A DNA stretch of 64,000 nucleotides, taken from assembly GCF_047511655.1 (NCBI RefSeq), contig NC_133392.1:88963042-89027041 (forward strand), in the 5' to 3' direction. Positions 20,241 through 29,464 of this stretch are shown here, piece by piece. This stretch comes from Castor canadensis (taxonomy: Eukaryota; Chordata; Mammalia; Rodentia; Castoridae). The notes below the pieces were generated by a model that saw only the letters and a program-made list of their open reading frames with translations, made no database searches and was not told the DNA's origin. A program made the translations under genes and the position numbers. Within the stretch, counting starts at the first letter, position 1. Each line of letters starts with the position of its first letter.

Positions 20241-21935
20241 CTCTTCTCCGGCTAGTAGGACTCTGGCCTGCTCTACTGCTCGTTCCCTTTCCCTGTTTTC
20301 CCCCAGTCTCCTTCCAAACCCTCTTCTTCCCTTTAACTTAGGACATTCTCTCTTCCAATGCCCCGTTTCCTTACAGTAAAAACAGTGTTCCTTATCCGGG
20401 GTCCTGGCGTGGCCCCCTCCTCTGGGTTGGTCCCGGACACCCGCTAGGAAAATACGAGCCATTTCTCTCTGTTGCTTTCGGTTTTCCTTAGCCTGGAACT
20501 CCCGGTCCTCCTTTCTCAATTTCTCCTGGGCTTCCCTGTCTTCCTTTCTCTGTCTTTCCTCCCTTTCTTCTGGAGTTTCCCTAGCGGTAAAGACCTTTTC
20601 TGCTACCTGTAGCATTTCCCTTATAGTCATCTCCCCTAAGTTTTCCTGTTTATTGAGTTTTCTCCTAATGTCTGGGGCTGCCTGATTAATGAATGAGAGT
20701 ACCACAGCAGACCGGTGGAGGTCCGCCTCAGGGTCAATCGGGGTGTACTGACGGTATGCCTCATAGAGGCGCTCTAAGAAACCGGCTGGGCTTTCGTTTT
20801 CCCCTTGAATGACTGCTTTTACTTTTGCAAAATTGGTGGGCCTTCTAGCGGCCGCTCGGAGACCGGCCATCAGAGTCTGGCGGTAGATCCGAAGACGCTC
20901 CCTACCTTCTGCGGTCCCGAAATCCCAATCAGGGCGGCGTAGGGGAAAAGCCTCGTCTATGGCCGGTTGGAGAGTTGTGGGTCTCCCATTATCCCCCAAG
21001 ACATTCTTCCTCGCTTCGTTGAGGATGCGCTCTCGTTCCTCCGTCGTAAAAAGAGTATTGAGCAGCTGATGACAGTCATCCCAAGTGGGGCGGTGTGTAT
21101 GCATGATGGACTCCAGGAGATCTATGAGACACTTGGGGTCTTCAGAAAAGGGCGGGTTCTGCGTCCTCCAGTTATATAGATCACTGGAGGAGAAGGGCCA
21201 GTACTGAAACTGTTGCCCTCCTCCCGGTCCCCCTTGGCCCACCATCCGGACTGGAAGTGTAGGGACAGTTTCCTCCCCCTGTGTTGATGAGGGGGGCCCG
21301 TCTTCCCCCTCCCTTTCCCGGATCCCTCGGGGGCGAAGTCTTCGACCCATTCCTCCTCCTGCTGCCAGTCCTGTTGAGGAGGATGAGGAAATTTCCTCCT
21401 CCGGGGCACTGGCTTGGCCAGGGGGAGTCACGTATGGAGGCGGCCGATCTTCCTCTGCCCCTGCGAGGGATGGGTAAAGGGGGGAACTCTCTGGTAAGAC
21501 CGGAGATGGTGAAGGAGATGCCCTAATTTGAGGACCGGTCAAGGTGGGAAGAGGAAGTTTTTCCTCCTCCTTTATGACCAAGGCGGGCGTGACTGGGGTT
21601 TTAGCCCCGGGGGCCGAACTGGAGGGGTGGGTCAGAAAAACTGTTAACCAAGGGGGAGGGTTCCTCACCAGATCCTCCCAAACCAAAATGTAAGAAACTT
21701 GGTCTGGATGGCCTCGATTGTCTGGCTGAAAAATGACTGCTTTAACCTTAGTGATCAGGTCTAGGGAGAGGGAACCTTGAATGGGCCACCCGACTCCAAA
21801 GGTGGGCCACTCTGCAGAACAAAAGGTGTCGAACTTACCTTTCTTGATGACCAGACCCACATTTAAGGCCCTTTCTTTAACTTCTGGAAAGTGAGAAAGG
21901 ATCAGAGACTTTGGGGTTGTTTGTCCCTGTCCCAT
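20235..21935 (-). CDS. gag: Gag polyprotein, intact
   Basis: This 566-residue frame starts MGQGQTTPKS, giving a myristoylation-type Gly2 for membrane targeting of matrix. A proline-rich p12-like segment follows, with two late-domain motifs, LYPSL (residues 153-157) and PPPY (165-168). Capsid comes next, with a major-homology-type segment near residues 376-396 (QGENESPAGFLERLYEAYRQ). A long charged region rich in E, R and K precedes one CCHC zinc knuckle (CFYCKETGHWKREC, 518-531). The order and single knuckle fit gammaretroviral Gag, and length is in the usual range. The frame ends in TGA at 20235-20237, in frame with protease. No internal break is visible, so it could still form particles or act in trans. 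The start was chosen for the MGxxx(S/T)-like motif. Confidence 0.93.
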   Translation of the reverse strand: MGQGQTTPKSLILSHFPEVKERALNVGLVIKKGKFDTFCSAEWPTFGVGWPIQGSLSLDLITKVKAVIFQPDNRGHPDQVSYILVWEDLVRNPPPWLTVFLTHPSSSAPGAKTPVTPALVIKEEEKLPLPTLTGPQIRASPSPSPVLPESSPLYPSLAGAEEDRPPPYVTPPGQASAPEEEISSSSSTGLAAGGGMGRRLRPRGIREREGEDGPPSSTQGEETVPTLPVRMVGQGGPGGGQQFQYWPFSSSDLYNWRTQNPPFSEDPKCLIDLLESIMHTHRPTWDDCHQLLNTLFTTEERERILNEARKNVLGDNGRPTTLQPAIDEAFPLRRPDWDFGTAEGRERLRIYRQTLMAGLRAAARRPTNFAKVKAVIQGENESPAGFLERLYEAYRQYTPIDPEADLHRSAVVLSFINQAAPDIRRKLNKQENLGEMTIREMLQVAEKVFTARETPEEREERQRKEDREAQEKLRKEDREFQAKENRKQQREMARIFLAGVRDQPRGGGHARTPDKEHCFYCKETGHWKRECPKLKGRRGFGRRLGENRERERAVEQARVLLAGEED

Positions 21936-22097
21936 TGTGGAAGGAGACTCAAACACCAAGAGAGATAGAACAAAAAGGGTAAAGGCAACAATAATTCCAC
22001 ACACACACAACACTCTCCAGCACTCGCTCGGACCGGTCCTTCTCTCACACTGGTGCGCACCCCATTCAACCTCCTCACCGTCCAACTGGGATATCAG
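21936..22097 (-). CDS. GlycoGag-like N-terminal extension of Gag, CUG start candidate
   Basis: The gag frame stays open upstream of the AUG back to a TAG at 22110-22112. Inside that interval the first plausible start is a CTG at 22097, with G at -3 and A at +4, giving 54 leader residues. There is no ATG in the interval. The leader has charged N-terminal residues and then about 20 hydrophobic residues (VLCVCGIIVAFTLF and onward) just before Gag. Murine leukaemia viruses make glycoGag from an upstream CUG, a type II membrane protein that aids release and counters SERINC5. The same arrangement here is direct from sequence; function is inferred, and this leader is shorter than the murine one. A chance hydrophobic frame is the alternative. 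Confidence 0.55.
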
Positions 22098-22398
22098 GCC
22101 GAAAGGCGTCTACTTGACGGGTGGTCGGTCGACTAGCTCAATTAGTTCTTCACCTGGCGCCAGGGTTCCTAAAATGCTCGAGCCCAAATGAGAGGAAAGC
22201 CTCTCCCAATAGGACCCTGTGGTCCTCCTTGCGAGATTCCCAGAATGAATCTCCCTGGGGATTGGCCGAATCCCCGCCGCGGCCCAAATGGAACACTCAA
22301 GTTCCTCCAAATGAGGGTCTGGGATCCCCTCCCAACGCCTAGGACTTGGGATCGCCCCTGCTTTCTCGCAGGCAGGTTCTGTCTCTCGAGAAAATGAA
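21936..22398 (-). other. Proviral leader (packaging region)
   Basis: This is 463 bp between the primer binding site and the Gag AUG. By position it should contain the packaging signal and the major splice donor. One weak donor-like match, CAG followed by GTGAAG on the minus strand, lies near 22150. The last 162 bp are also open in the gag frame (see the leader extension). Confidence 0.6.
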
Positions 22399-22416
22399 AT
22401 CTCGGTGGGACCTCCA
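22399..22416 (-). other. Primer binding site, tRNA-Gln type
   Basis: The minus strand reads TGGAGGTCCCACCGAGAT two bases after the LTR end. The plus strand is the mirror of a tRNA 3' end including CCA and resembles the T-arm/acceptor end of mammalian tRNA-Gln. The Gln assignment is from remembered tRNA sequence and should be checked by alignment. Confidence 0.8.
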
Positions 22417-22488
22417 AATGTTAGGACCCGGAATCCTATTCCCCCGAGAGACAGAGAGCCAGGCGTGAATGCAATCAACAAAGCAGAG

Positions 22489-22494
22489 TTTATT
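22489..22494 (-). promoter_or_regulatory. Polyadenylation signal AATAAA, 5' LTR
   Basis: The minus strand reads AATAAA within the R-like region. The copy in the 3' LTR would be the one used for transcript ends. Confidence 0.7.
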
Positions 22495-22578
22495 GGACTG
22501 GCTAGCCAGGGTCGAGCTCCCACACGGACACGCAGGACCGGTTAGGAAAGCAAGACCCTGAGCCTCTTAGGGGGAAAT

Positions 22579-22586
22579 CTTATATA
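22579..22586 (-). promoter_or_regulatory. Candidate TATA box, 5' LTR
   Basis: The minus strand reads TATATAAG, about 85 bp before the AATAAA signal. That spacing suits a U3 promoter with transcription starting near 22550; the start itself is inferred. Confidence 0.7.
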
Positions 22587-22656
22587 GACTGCAGTGGCGT
22601 GCATATTTTTGTTATCAACATTAGACAAGCAGGCAGAGCACATCCTGCACGTACTT

Positions 22657-22726
22657 CACATCTTGCTCGTACCTCACATCTTGCTCGTATCTCACATCTT
22701 GCTCGTATCTCACATCTTGCATTCCT
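22657..22726 (-). repeat. U3 tandem repeat, 18-bp units, 5' LTR
   Basis: Three near-perfect 18-bp units beginning CACATCTTGCTCGTA on the plus strand are followed by a degenerate fourth. They lie upstream of the TATA box in sense orientation, where gammaretroviruses place enhancer repeats. An enhancer role is inferred. Confidence 0.8.
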
Positions 22727-22845
22727 CACATTCTATATGCCCTAACTGAGCCCTGCCTCATTGCTTATCTTATCTACATGGGATGTTTGGTACTGGTTTC
22801 TCCAACAAGGGGGTTGGGGCCCGCTGAGACCTCATATTCCTTTCA

Positions 22846-23684
22846 CTATTTTTGGTTAATTTGTGGGCCTGAGCAAGGAGTCCATGCTTTTCGGCAAAAG
22901 CAGTTTAATTACCTCATATATTAGCATAAGAATACTCTGTGTTTTGTGATAAGGTTGTGTTAAGTAAACCTGCCAGCCACCCTAGCCCCTGCCAAAGGAC
23001 TGCCCAGAGTTTTCCTGCTTTACAACTTATAAACTGGTCTTTAAACAAAGAGACCAATGCTTCTATGCCACCTGGAAGGAGCCTATCACTTTTTCTCCTG
23101 TGGTGCTTCCTCTTACTCTTTTCTTTAAATAAAGTTTTGCCACTGTTTTGCAATGTGTGTCTCTGTCCAGTTCTCTGTACAGGTGACATAAAATATTGGA
23201 ATCTTCTTGTCTCGTGTCTTCTTAGACCACTCATCCAGGTAACAATGCCATTTATTTTACTCGAATCAAATTCCAAACACTCCTTCTGATCGTCAGTCCT
23301 GTATCAGCTCAGTTTCCTTTTCCATCAAATATTTGATTAATTTCACTTCCACGAGTAATAATCACTTAAGAAAAGAAATTAATGACATTTAGTGAATATC
23401 TGCAACATTGTGCTCCTCCCAGTGAGTTCAGAACTGTGAATGAACCCTGTTTCTTCCAAAGGATGGAGTGAATGCCGCTTTAAGGTGTTTTTCTGTGAAA
23501 CAGGTCTAGTTGGTTTTTTTCCTGTTCTACTGTGGATTGAAGTTCCTGGTGTCTGTGGTTTTTCTCCACTGTAATATTAGCTACAGATAAAGAAAATGAA
23601 CACGTTGTGTTACAATTTTCTAAGATCTCTTTGTTCTATTTCTCTGATGGGTGAAGTTATTATCAAGCATCTTATACACAGCTA
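22846..23684. other. Right flank of the provirus, unassigned
   Basis: A TTTAAATAAAG with AATAAA at 23128-23133, followed by TGTGTCTCTGTCCAG, is LTR-like, but no boundaries or partner were found. The remainder is unassigned. Confidence 0.35.
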
Positions 23685-24630
23685 CCTCAATTTTTCCTGC
23701 ATTTTGTGAGAGAATTCAGGCAAGACATGCCACATAGTGAAAGTTGCTACCAGAGAAGGGGTGAGGAGCCCTCACAGCTACCCAGTTTCTATGTACTATC
23801 ATAGGTCCTTGAGATCCACAAAGGTGAGAAGTATTTCAAGGTGTCTCACAAGGTAGAAGTTTAGCAAGGATTTATTTTAGTATGAGAGTATATAGTAAGA
23901 AGAAGTGAGGGAAAATAGGGAGACACATATCCTGCTCCCCACTTAGGAAATGGGAGTAAAGGCTCAAAAAGGTGGTCCTGTATCAGTGGTCCTGTACTTT
24001 TCTGAGCTAGGGGAATTCACATCGTCAGAAGTCTCGCAACCCTAATCATTAGACAATGATTCTAGGTGTCCAAGATGGGTGCTGTTTATTATTTTAAAAT
24101 ATGGAGATGTTATGTAGGCCCACCCAAAACACAAGCACAATAGGTGGGTTTTAGGACTTCCCTTTTCCCTCTGCTTATTCAAGGAGCCTAGCAGCTTGTT
24201 AACATCTCAAAGAGAAAGGCAGCCACTGTTAACCCTTGTAAGTCTCCTTGTTCTTGTAACTTAGCATCTAAAAGGAGAAGGAGGGGACTAGCTTTGCTGA
24301 CTTTTCAGTTTTTACTTCTTTGTTTCAATGTCTGAGTCTGGTCCTTTTAATATTTATTAAAAAATATAATATTCCTATCTCCTCTTCTATCTATCCTGCC
24401 TTAAAAGTGATAGTAAAGTTTATTAAGAGAAGAACACACTTTCACTAGACTGAAAGTGAGTCAGCTCTACAGTAGAGGCAGTATCAGTCTTTGGGGTTGA
24501 ATATTTATTGAGGCTGCTGTGAGAAATTCCTATCCCCAGGTCCAGCGTACAGTGCTGAGGTCAGGGGTAGGCAAGAGGCTTAGGAGGCTAAAGGGGGTTG
24601 ACAGAATTACAATGTACAGTGATTGTTGGG

Positions 24631-24723
24631 GGCGGGTAGGTGCCCCAAATAATGTGTACTCATGTAAGTAAATGTTAAAATGATAAAATAAAATTTTTAA
24701 AAAACCAAAAAATCGAAACAAAT
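24631..24723 (+). mobile_element. LINE-1 3' end, very short insertion
   Basis: About 93 bp of LINE-1 3' UTR with an A-rich end is flanked by GATTGTTGGG (24621-24630) and GATTATTGGG (24724-24733), an imperfect target duplication. Confidence 0.7.
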
Positions 24724-24796
24724 GATTATTGGGTATAATTTAACAAGCTGGATCTTTGTGGTAAGATAGAGATCTGTTGTACTTGAATAAAGCATT

Positions 24797-25015
24797 TTGT
24801 TAATTTTTTTTTTTTTGATGGTACTAGGGTTTTAACTCAAGGCTTTGCACTTGCTTCATAGACTTCTACTGCTTGATCCACTCCTTCAGTCCTTTTTGCT
24901 CTGGTTATTTTGGAGATAGGTCCAGCTTTTTGCTCAGGTCTCCTTGGACCACAATCCTCCTATTTTATACTTCCTGCTGTCACTGAATGATAGGCATGAA
25001 CCACCATGCCCAGGT
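24797..25015 (-). repeat. B1+ID composite SINE, antisense
   Basis: A T-run, then the antisense ID body, then an antisense B1-like part (GGCATGAACCACCATGCCC). Confidence 0.75.
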
Positions 25016-25232
25016 TTTCTTCTTTTTTTGGTGGGACTAGTGTTTGAACTCAGGGCTTTGTGCTTGCAGAGCAGATGCTCTACCACTTGTGCCACACCTC
25101 CAGACCATTTTGCTCTGGTTATTTTGGAGATAGGGGCCTTATGAACTATATGCCTGGGCTGGCCTCAAATTGTAATCCTCCTGATTTTAGCCTTCCAAAT
25201 AGTTAGGATTATAGGCATGAGTTACTGGCACC
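25016..25232 (-). repeat. B1+ID composite SINE, antisense
   Basis: A second composite directly abuts the first with the same order (GTTTGAACTCAGGGCTTTGTG, then GGCATGAGTTACTGGCACC). Confidence 0.8.
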
Positions 25233-25545
25233 TGACCCTTCTATTAATCTTTAGGTTGGTGGGGGACTCAAAAACATCTTGTGATATCCCATGACCTTGG
25301 TGGGTTAATTTGATCTTAACAGATGCTGGTACTTGTGAGTTGGAAATTTCAATTACAATGCTTTCTCTCAGAGACCTTGTGATCCATGATTCCCCACCCC
25401 CTTCCCCCATGGTTGCAACTTGTGTTTACCTGCTGTCTAACATTTTCCCCCTTCAAGGACTTAAGATCTTGAAGAACCCTTCATTTTAGGTTCCCTTTGC
25501 ATATCCCCATCACTAACAGCTACTTGGTACCTATCATGAACCATC

Positions 25546-26375
25546 ATGAGTAATCTTCAGCGGAAAACTGATTTGAAAGCACTACACTGAAGAAGTGGTA
25601 ATTTTGGAAAGCAGTATTAAGTATGTGATGAAGGAGCCACCACATCTGTGAGAAACAATGAACAGAAACTACCCTTCTGGAAGGACAAGAAAGGCAGAGG
25701 AGCCAAGGGAGGAGGAAGAGAAAGAGGAGAGGAGTTCATGGCGGCTGTTCAAGATTCTCCTCCCTCTGTGCAAACCACAACGTCTGATTCCATGCTAACT
25801 GCATTGCCTCTCAATGCCTCATCCTGAGGTTGAAACTTCCTACCTTCCAGGTCCATTCCTGTTAAGGGTGTTTTATTCATGGAGAGATAGCTTTCAATTT
25901 TTTCCTTTTCTTTTTTGAAGTGGCAATTTCCCAGTTCATTATTCCAGTTTTAGCATTTTAGCTTCTATTTGTAATTATGTAGAGACATTTTAAAGCTTTA
26001 ATTCATTTGCAATACTAAATTGTTTCCCTTTAATCACCCATGTCAGGCACCTATTAACATTTCTTAAAAATTTATAAAACAATTCTGAGCTGTCAGAAAA
26101 AAAAGCCTCTTTAAAATTCATATTATTAACTTGCTGCCTGTTCTCCATGTAAATGTGTTTTCTATCAGTCACTGGTATCACAAAACGATTTGTACAAGGC
26201 TTAATATTCAGAAAGTATAGTGTTACATGTGAGAAATATTTTCCTGTACTCTCTATTTTTAAATATAGTGTCAATCTCTCCTATGATATTTTTCCTTTAT
26301 CTTCAGTCATCCTTACTGTCTTTTATCTGGCAGGCTTGTGACCACTGCCTGGGGGAATGGTCAGTGGCATGCACA
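25546..26375. other. No recognised gene or repeat
   Basis: Unique-looking, partly AT-rich sequence. A 94-codon minus frame at 25990-26274 shows no motif. Confidence 0.4.
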
Positions 26376-26379
26376 GGGG

Positions 26380-26575
26380 TTATCAGCAGGGTTTTGGAAA
26401 CAGACAGGACTAGGTGTGAGCTCGGGGTGGCCTCCTCCTAGTATGTGATCTTGAGCAAGTCAAAATCTCCTGAGTGTCAGGTTCCACAATAGCTAACTGA
26501 GCAATAATATCTACCTCAGAGGTAAAGGTCAAGATAAAGTCCTTAGTCTGACCCATAGTAACTACTTTTTACATT
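26380..26575 (+). repeat. MIR-type SINE
   Basis: GTGATCTTGAGCAAGTCAAA and ATCTACCTCAGAGGTAAAGG match the MIR core pattern. Confidence 0.6.
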
Positions 26576-27033
26576 ATAACTACACTTATACACGTGTGCA
26601 CACACACATTTTTGATGACATAGTGGGAAGGCTACTGTTTGTACCTTATTTTCATGGTAGAACCAGTTGTGAGTCATTTCTCTTACTCAGATGAACAACT
26701 GAGAAGATGGAGATTGGAGGTGAAGGGCATGGAGGTGTGTTCTGTTTGTGTCGTCAGAGAGAAAAGGTTGGTAGAAATTGTGGGTGTCATTGAGACAAGT
26801 AAATTATGTGAGATGAGTTACCTGACACCATTGGACATTGTTCTAGGCTGACTGCTTGTGTTTCTCCCAAATTCATGTGTTCAATCCCAGCCCCCAACAT
26901 GATGGTGTTAGGTGAGTGCCTTTGAGAGGTAAGTGTCATGAATTTGGGAGCTGAGGGTGGGTAAAAGAATTTACTGAGGTGGAGAGTAGGAGAAAGCAAA
27001 GATTTATCAGAACATCATTGAAAAGGTATAGGC

Positions 27034-27255
27034 GTAGAGGGTGGGGGAGGGGGAAGAGGGAGAAATGACCCAAATAATGTCTGCACATGTGAATAAATGA
27101 ATAAAAAATAAATTAAAAAAATAAAAAATAAAGATGGGCTGGGGATGTAGCTCAGTGGTACAGTGCTCACCCAGAATGCACAAGACCCTGGGTTCAATCC
27201 CTAGCACTGCAAGAAAACAACCCTCCCCCCACCAAAAAAAAAAGAAAAAAGAAAG
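27034..27255 (+). mobile_element. LINE-1 3' end plus ID SINE within one target duplication
   Basis: AAAAGGTATAGGC flanks the insert (27021-27033 and 27256-27268). Inside, LINE-1 3' UTR (GGGAGAAATGACCCAAATAA) ends in an A-rich run near 27130, followed by an ID SINE (27133-27215) with its own tail. Confidence 0.8.
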
Positions 27256-27582
27256 AAAAGGTATAGGCATAGGCAAAGGAACACAGTGTGCAAAGTAAGT
27301 TTTATATCTCAGGTTAGGCCACTTTTGATAGGCTGTCTCCATTTTTGTGGACCTTACTGATTCGTTGTCTTTTCCTGGGATCGTGGTTTGAATTGCTTTC
27401 ACACAGGAACATCTCTGCTTTATCTGGGCCTCCCAGGGGACTGGATCTGCCCCCTCATATTTCATCTATTCCTCAATATTCCTTTATCTGCCATGTCTCC
27501 TTAAAATGCGGCTTCCTCCACAGTAAGTAGATAATGAGGGTGGAGACCCTGTGAATGAGATCAGTGCTTTTATAAGAAGAAA

Positions 27583-27730
27583 CATGACAGCCAGGTGTGG
27601 GGTGCAGTCCTGAGGCTGAGGCAGAAGGATTGTGAGTGCACCGCCAATAAATAAAGGATAAAGGGATCCTGTCTCAAACAAACAAAGCAAAACAAAATGA
27701 AAATGAACAAACAAAAAAAAGTAAAAAAAA
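27583..27730 (+). repeat. B1-like SINE
   Basis: AGCCAGGTGTGGGGTGCAGT, GAGGCTGAGGCAGAAGGATTG and an A-rich tail. Confidence 0.65.
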
Positions 27731-28069
27731 GCTTTGCCATGCAAAGACAAGCACCTGGCTGCAAAGCAGGACCCTCTCTCCTCAGGCACTGCTTCTGCCA
27801 GTCCCTTGAGCTCAGACTTCTCAGCCTCTAGAAAAATAGAGAACAAATGCTTGTTGTTTAAGTTACCCAGCCTATGGTGCTATTACAACAGCCTGAACTA
27901 AGAAAACATTGTGAAATTCCAAATCCTCTTCTATTTATAAAATACTACGTGTTAACTACAAATCAGATTTCAACTAGGCATGGTAAATGTGAAGTTAATA
28001 AACAATGACTATTTCTCCTAACACATGCTGAGGAGAATTATAAAAACTATGAAATAATGCCTGCTCTGG

Positions 28070-28260
28070 TAGTAGAGACAGGGGGCCCTAGACCTAAAGA
28101 TCCTGGCTTTATGCTTATTTTCCCTGGGGTCCTGGATAAACAACTTAAACTTTCCTCATTTGTGAAATAAGGGTAAAAGTAAATCTCTCATGGAGATGGG
28201 TGTAATGGATCCAGCCCTCTACCTGGAGGACGGAGAGTGCTTACTAAATATCGGCCCCTC
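28070..28260 (+). repeat. MIR-type SINE
   Basis: CCTGGATAAACAACTTAAAC and CATTTGTGAAATAAGGGTAA resemble the MIR core. Confidence 0.5.
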
Positions 28261-28890
28261 CCTTCAGAGAGCTGACAGGATTTTGTGAGGATAAATAATT
28301 AGAAATAAAAGATAGTTCAGATGCTAGTTAAATACAATAAGGGTGGAGAGGGAGAAACAGGTGTATCTAGAACGGCAAATGAAGGCAAAGTAAAGCTGTG
28401 CTGATGAGAAAGATATTAATAATAAACCCAGGAAATCCATCCAACTTTCCACGCTGAGGTGAAGGAGAAGTCTAAATTTGGGTACTTGAACTGTCTAAGG
28501 GATGACTCCATCCACAGCCTGTCCTTTGCTTATAGATGAAATGGAACGATGGTTATGAATCCTGAGTAGCAAGCTGCTGGGGCACCATTTAGTTTCTCCT
28601 TCCAAAGGTCAATATGCAGACCACAGCTAGGATCAAGAGGAAATGTCCCATTCTGTTTCTTTTCAGGCTGTGAAACATGAGGGGTTAAGCCTGCTTACAT
28701 TCAAATTTGAAACTAGAGCCTCCTTTTTGTCTTCAACAAGTTACATTTCAGTTTTAAGAAATACTTATTTTTAAAAAGTAAAGGCGTGAGTTTGCCTCAA
28801 AACAAACCAAACCTGTCTTGTTTCCCTCAGTCTAAATTTCATCCCCCTCCACCCTTCTTTCTTGCCCTTTCTTGCCCAAAATAAGTTCAG
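28261..28890. other. No recognised gene or repeat
   Basis: Unique-looking sequence. Confidence 0.4.
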
Positions 28891-28892
28891 TT

Positions 28893-28978
28893 TGGGAGGC
28901 AGGGTGGAGAAATGATCCAAACAGTGTATGCACATGTGAGTAAATGAACAACAACAACAACAACAAAAAATAAGTTCA
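28893..28978 (+). mobile_element. LINE-1 3' end fragment
   Basis: GGAGAAATGATCCAAACAGTG and a CAACAACAA-rich tail; AAATAAGTTCAGT-like sequence on both sides (28879-28890 and 28968-28980) may be the target duplication. Confidence 0.65.
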
Positions 28979-28989
28979 GTAAGTTCAGT

Positions 28990-29464
28990 ATCTAGCAGGC
29001 AACTGTCACTGACAAACCACTGTGGCCCAGAGCACAGAAAGAGCTGCCCCCTCTCCTGGTGAACTTTGCTTTCACTGCACTGCAGTTGAGTCTTGTTTTC
29101 ACTTTCCCCTTCTCTGGAACTGCAGCCATGGAAAAGCTCCTGGGAGGAAAAACAGTCCTGAGAAGCAAATTAAGACCCAAGTTGGGCCTTTGTATCTAAG
29201 TAATATGTGTTTACACTTCTGCCTTCTGCAAATGGCCCTGAAGCCACAAATGGATTTCTTTTCTTGGATTACTCTCTGTAACAGCAAGACATCTCTGTTT
29301 GTTCCAGGGCACCAACAAAAAAGAGAACTGTGGTCACATCTTCCCCTCCTCCAGAGAGCAAAATACCGACTTAGAAGGAAACATACCCACAAAAATGCAT
29401 CCGAAAGCTCGACACTTGCCAATCCTGACATGACATGCTGTGGCAGGCATACTGTGAGGAGCTA
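28990..29464. other. Unassigned, with a 147-codon plus frame
   Basis: The frame at 29022-29465 starts MAQSTERAAP and has no recognised domain, splice context or repeated copy in the window. A chance frame is more likely than a gene. Confidence 0.3.

Larger units (their letters stand above)
14601..22845 (-). mobile_element. Young gammaretrovirus-like endogenous provirus (Gln-type primer site), near full length
   Basis: This 8.2-kb element reads on the minus strand as LTR, primer binding site, leader, gag, pro-pol, env, polypurine tract, LTR. Both LTRs are 427 bp and differ by one base by eye. Gag and protease are open. Pol has a deletion with a frame change in the RT thumb/connection and a second frame change between RNase H and integrase. 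Env has a single in-frame stop. Gag and pol share a frame across one stop codon, and env overlaps the integrase end by about 107 bp; both are gammaretroviral habits. The tRNA-Gln-type primer site recalls the mouse GLN group, but assignment to that group needs a phylogeny. The flanking 4-mers are CTAA (left) and CTAT (right), so a perfect target duplication is not seen. It cannot replicate alone as read. Confidence 0.95.
22419..22845 (-). repeat. 5' LTR of the young provirus
   Basis: The LTR is bounded by TG and CA. In sense orientation it opens with TGAAAGGAATATGAGG, a gammaretroviral style of U3 start, and ends before the primer binding site with a two-base spacer. It carries an 18-bp tandem repeat in U3, a TATA box and an AATAAA signal. 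It differs from the 3' LTR at one site near 22533 (CGCAGG here, CGCGGG there). Confidence 0.95.
23685..25442 (-). mobile_element. ERV 3' LTR, family A copy 2, interrupted
   Basis: Segments at 23685-23750, 24405-24620, 24724-24790 and 25236-25442 align by eye with copy 1 at 5164-6688. In antisense reading the LTR starts TGTTAGACAGCAGG after a GAAGGGGGAAAA purine tract. Inserted between are about 650 bp unassigned (23755-24404), a tiny LINE-1 end and two composite SINEs. Confidence 0.6.
26845..27905 (+). mobile_element. MLT1/MaLR-like LTR, interrupted
   Basis: The left part (CCCAAATTCATGTGTTCAATCC) and right part (GCTTGTTGTTTAAGTTACCCAG, CAGCCTGAACTAAGA) match MaLR LTR ends. Between them sit a LINE-1/ID insertion, a B1-like SINE and unassigned sequence. 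Confidence 0.6.

Noticed and set aside
22110-22523. 137-codon minus frame across U5 and the leader
   Set aside because: It crosses the LTR end and primer site, is separated from the Gag leader by a TAG, and shows no domain. Chance frame in GC-rich sequence.
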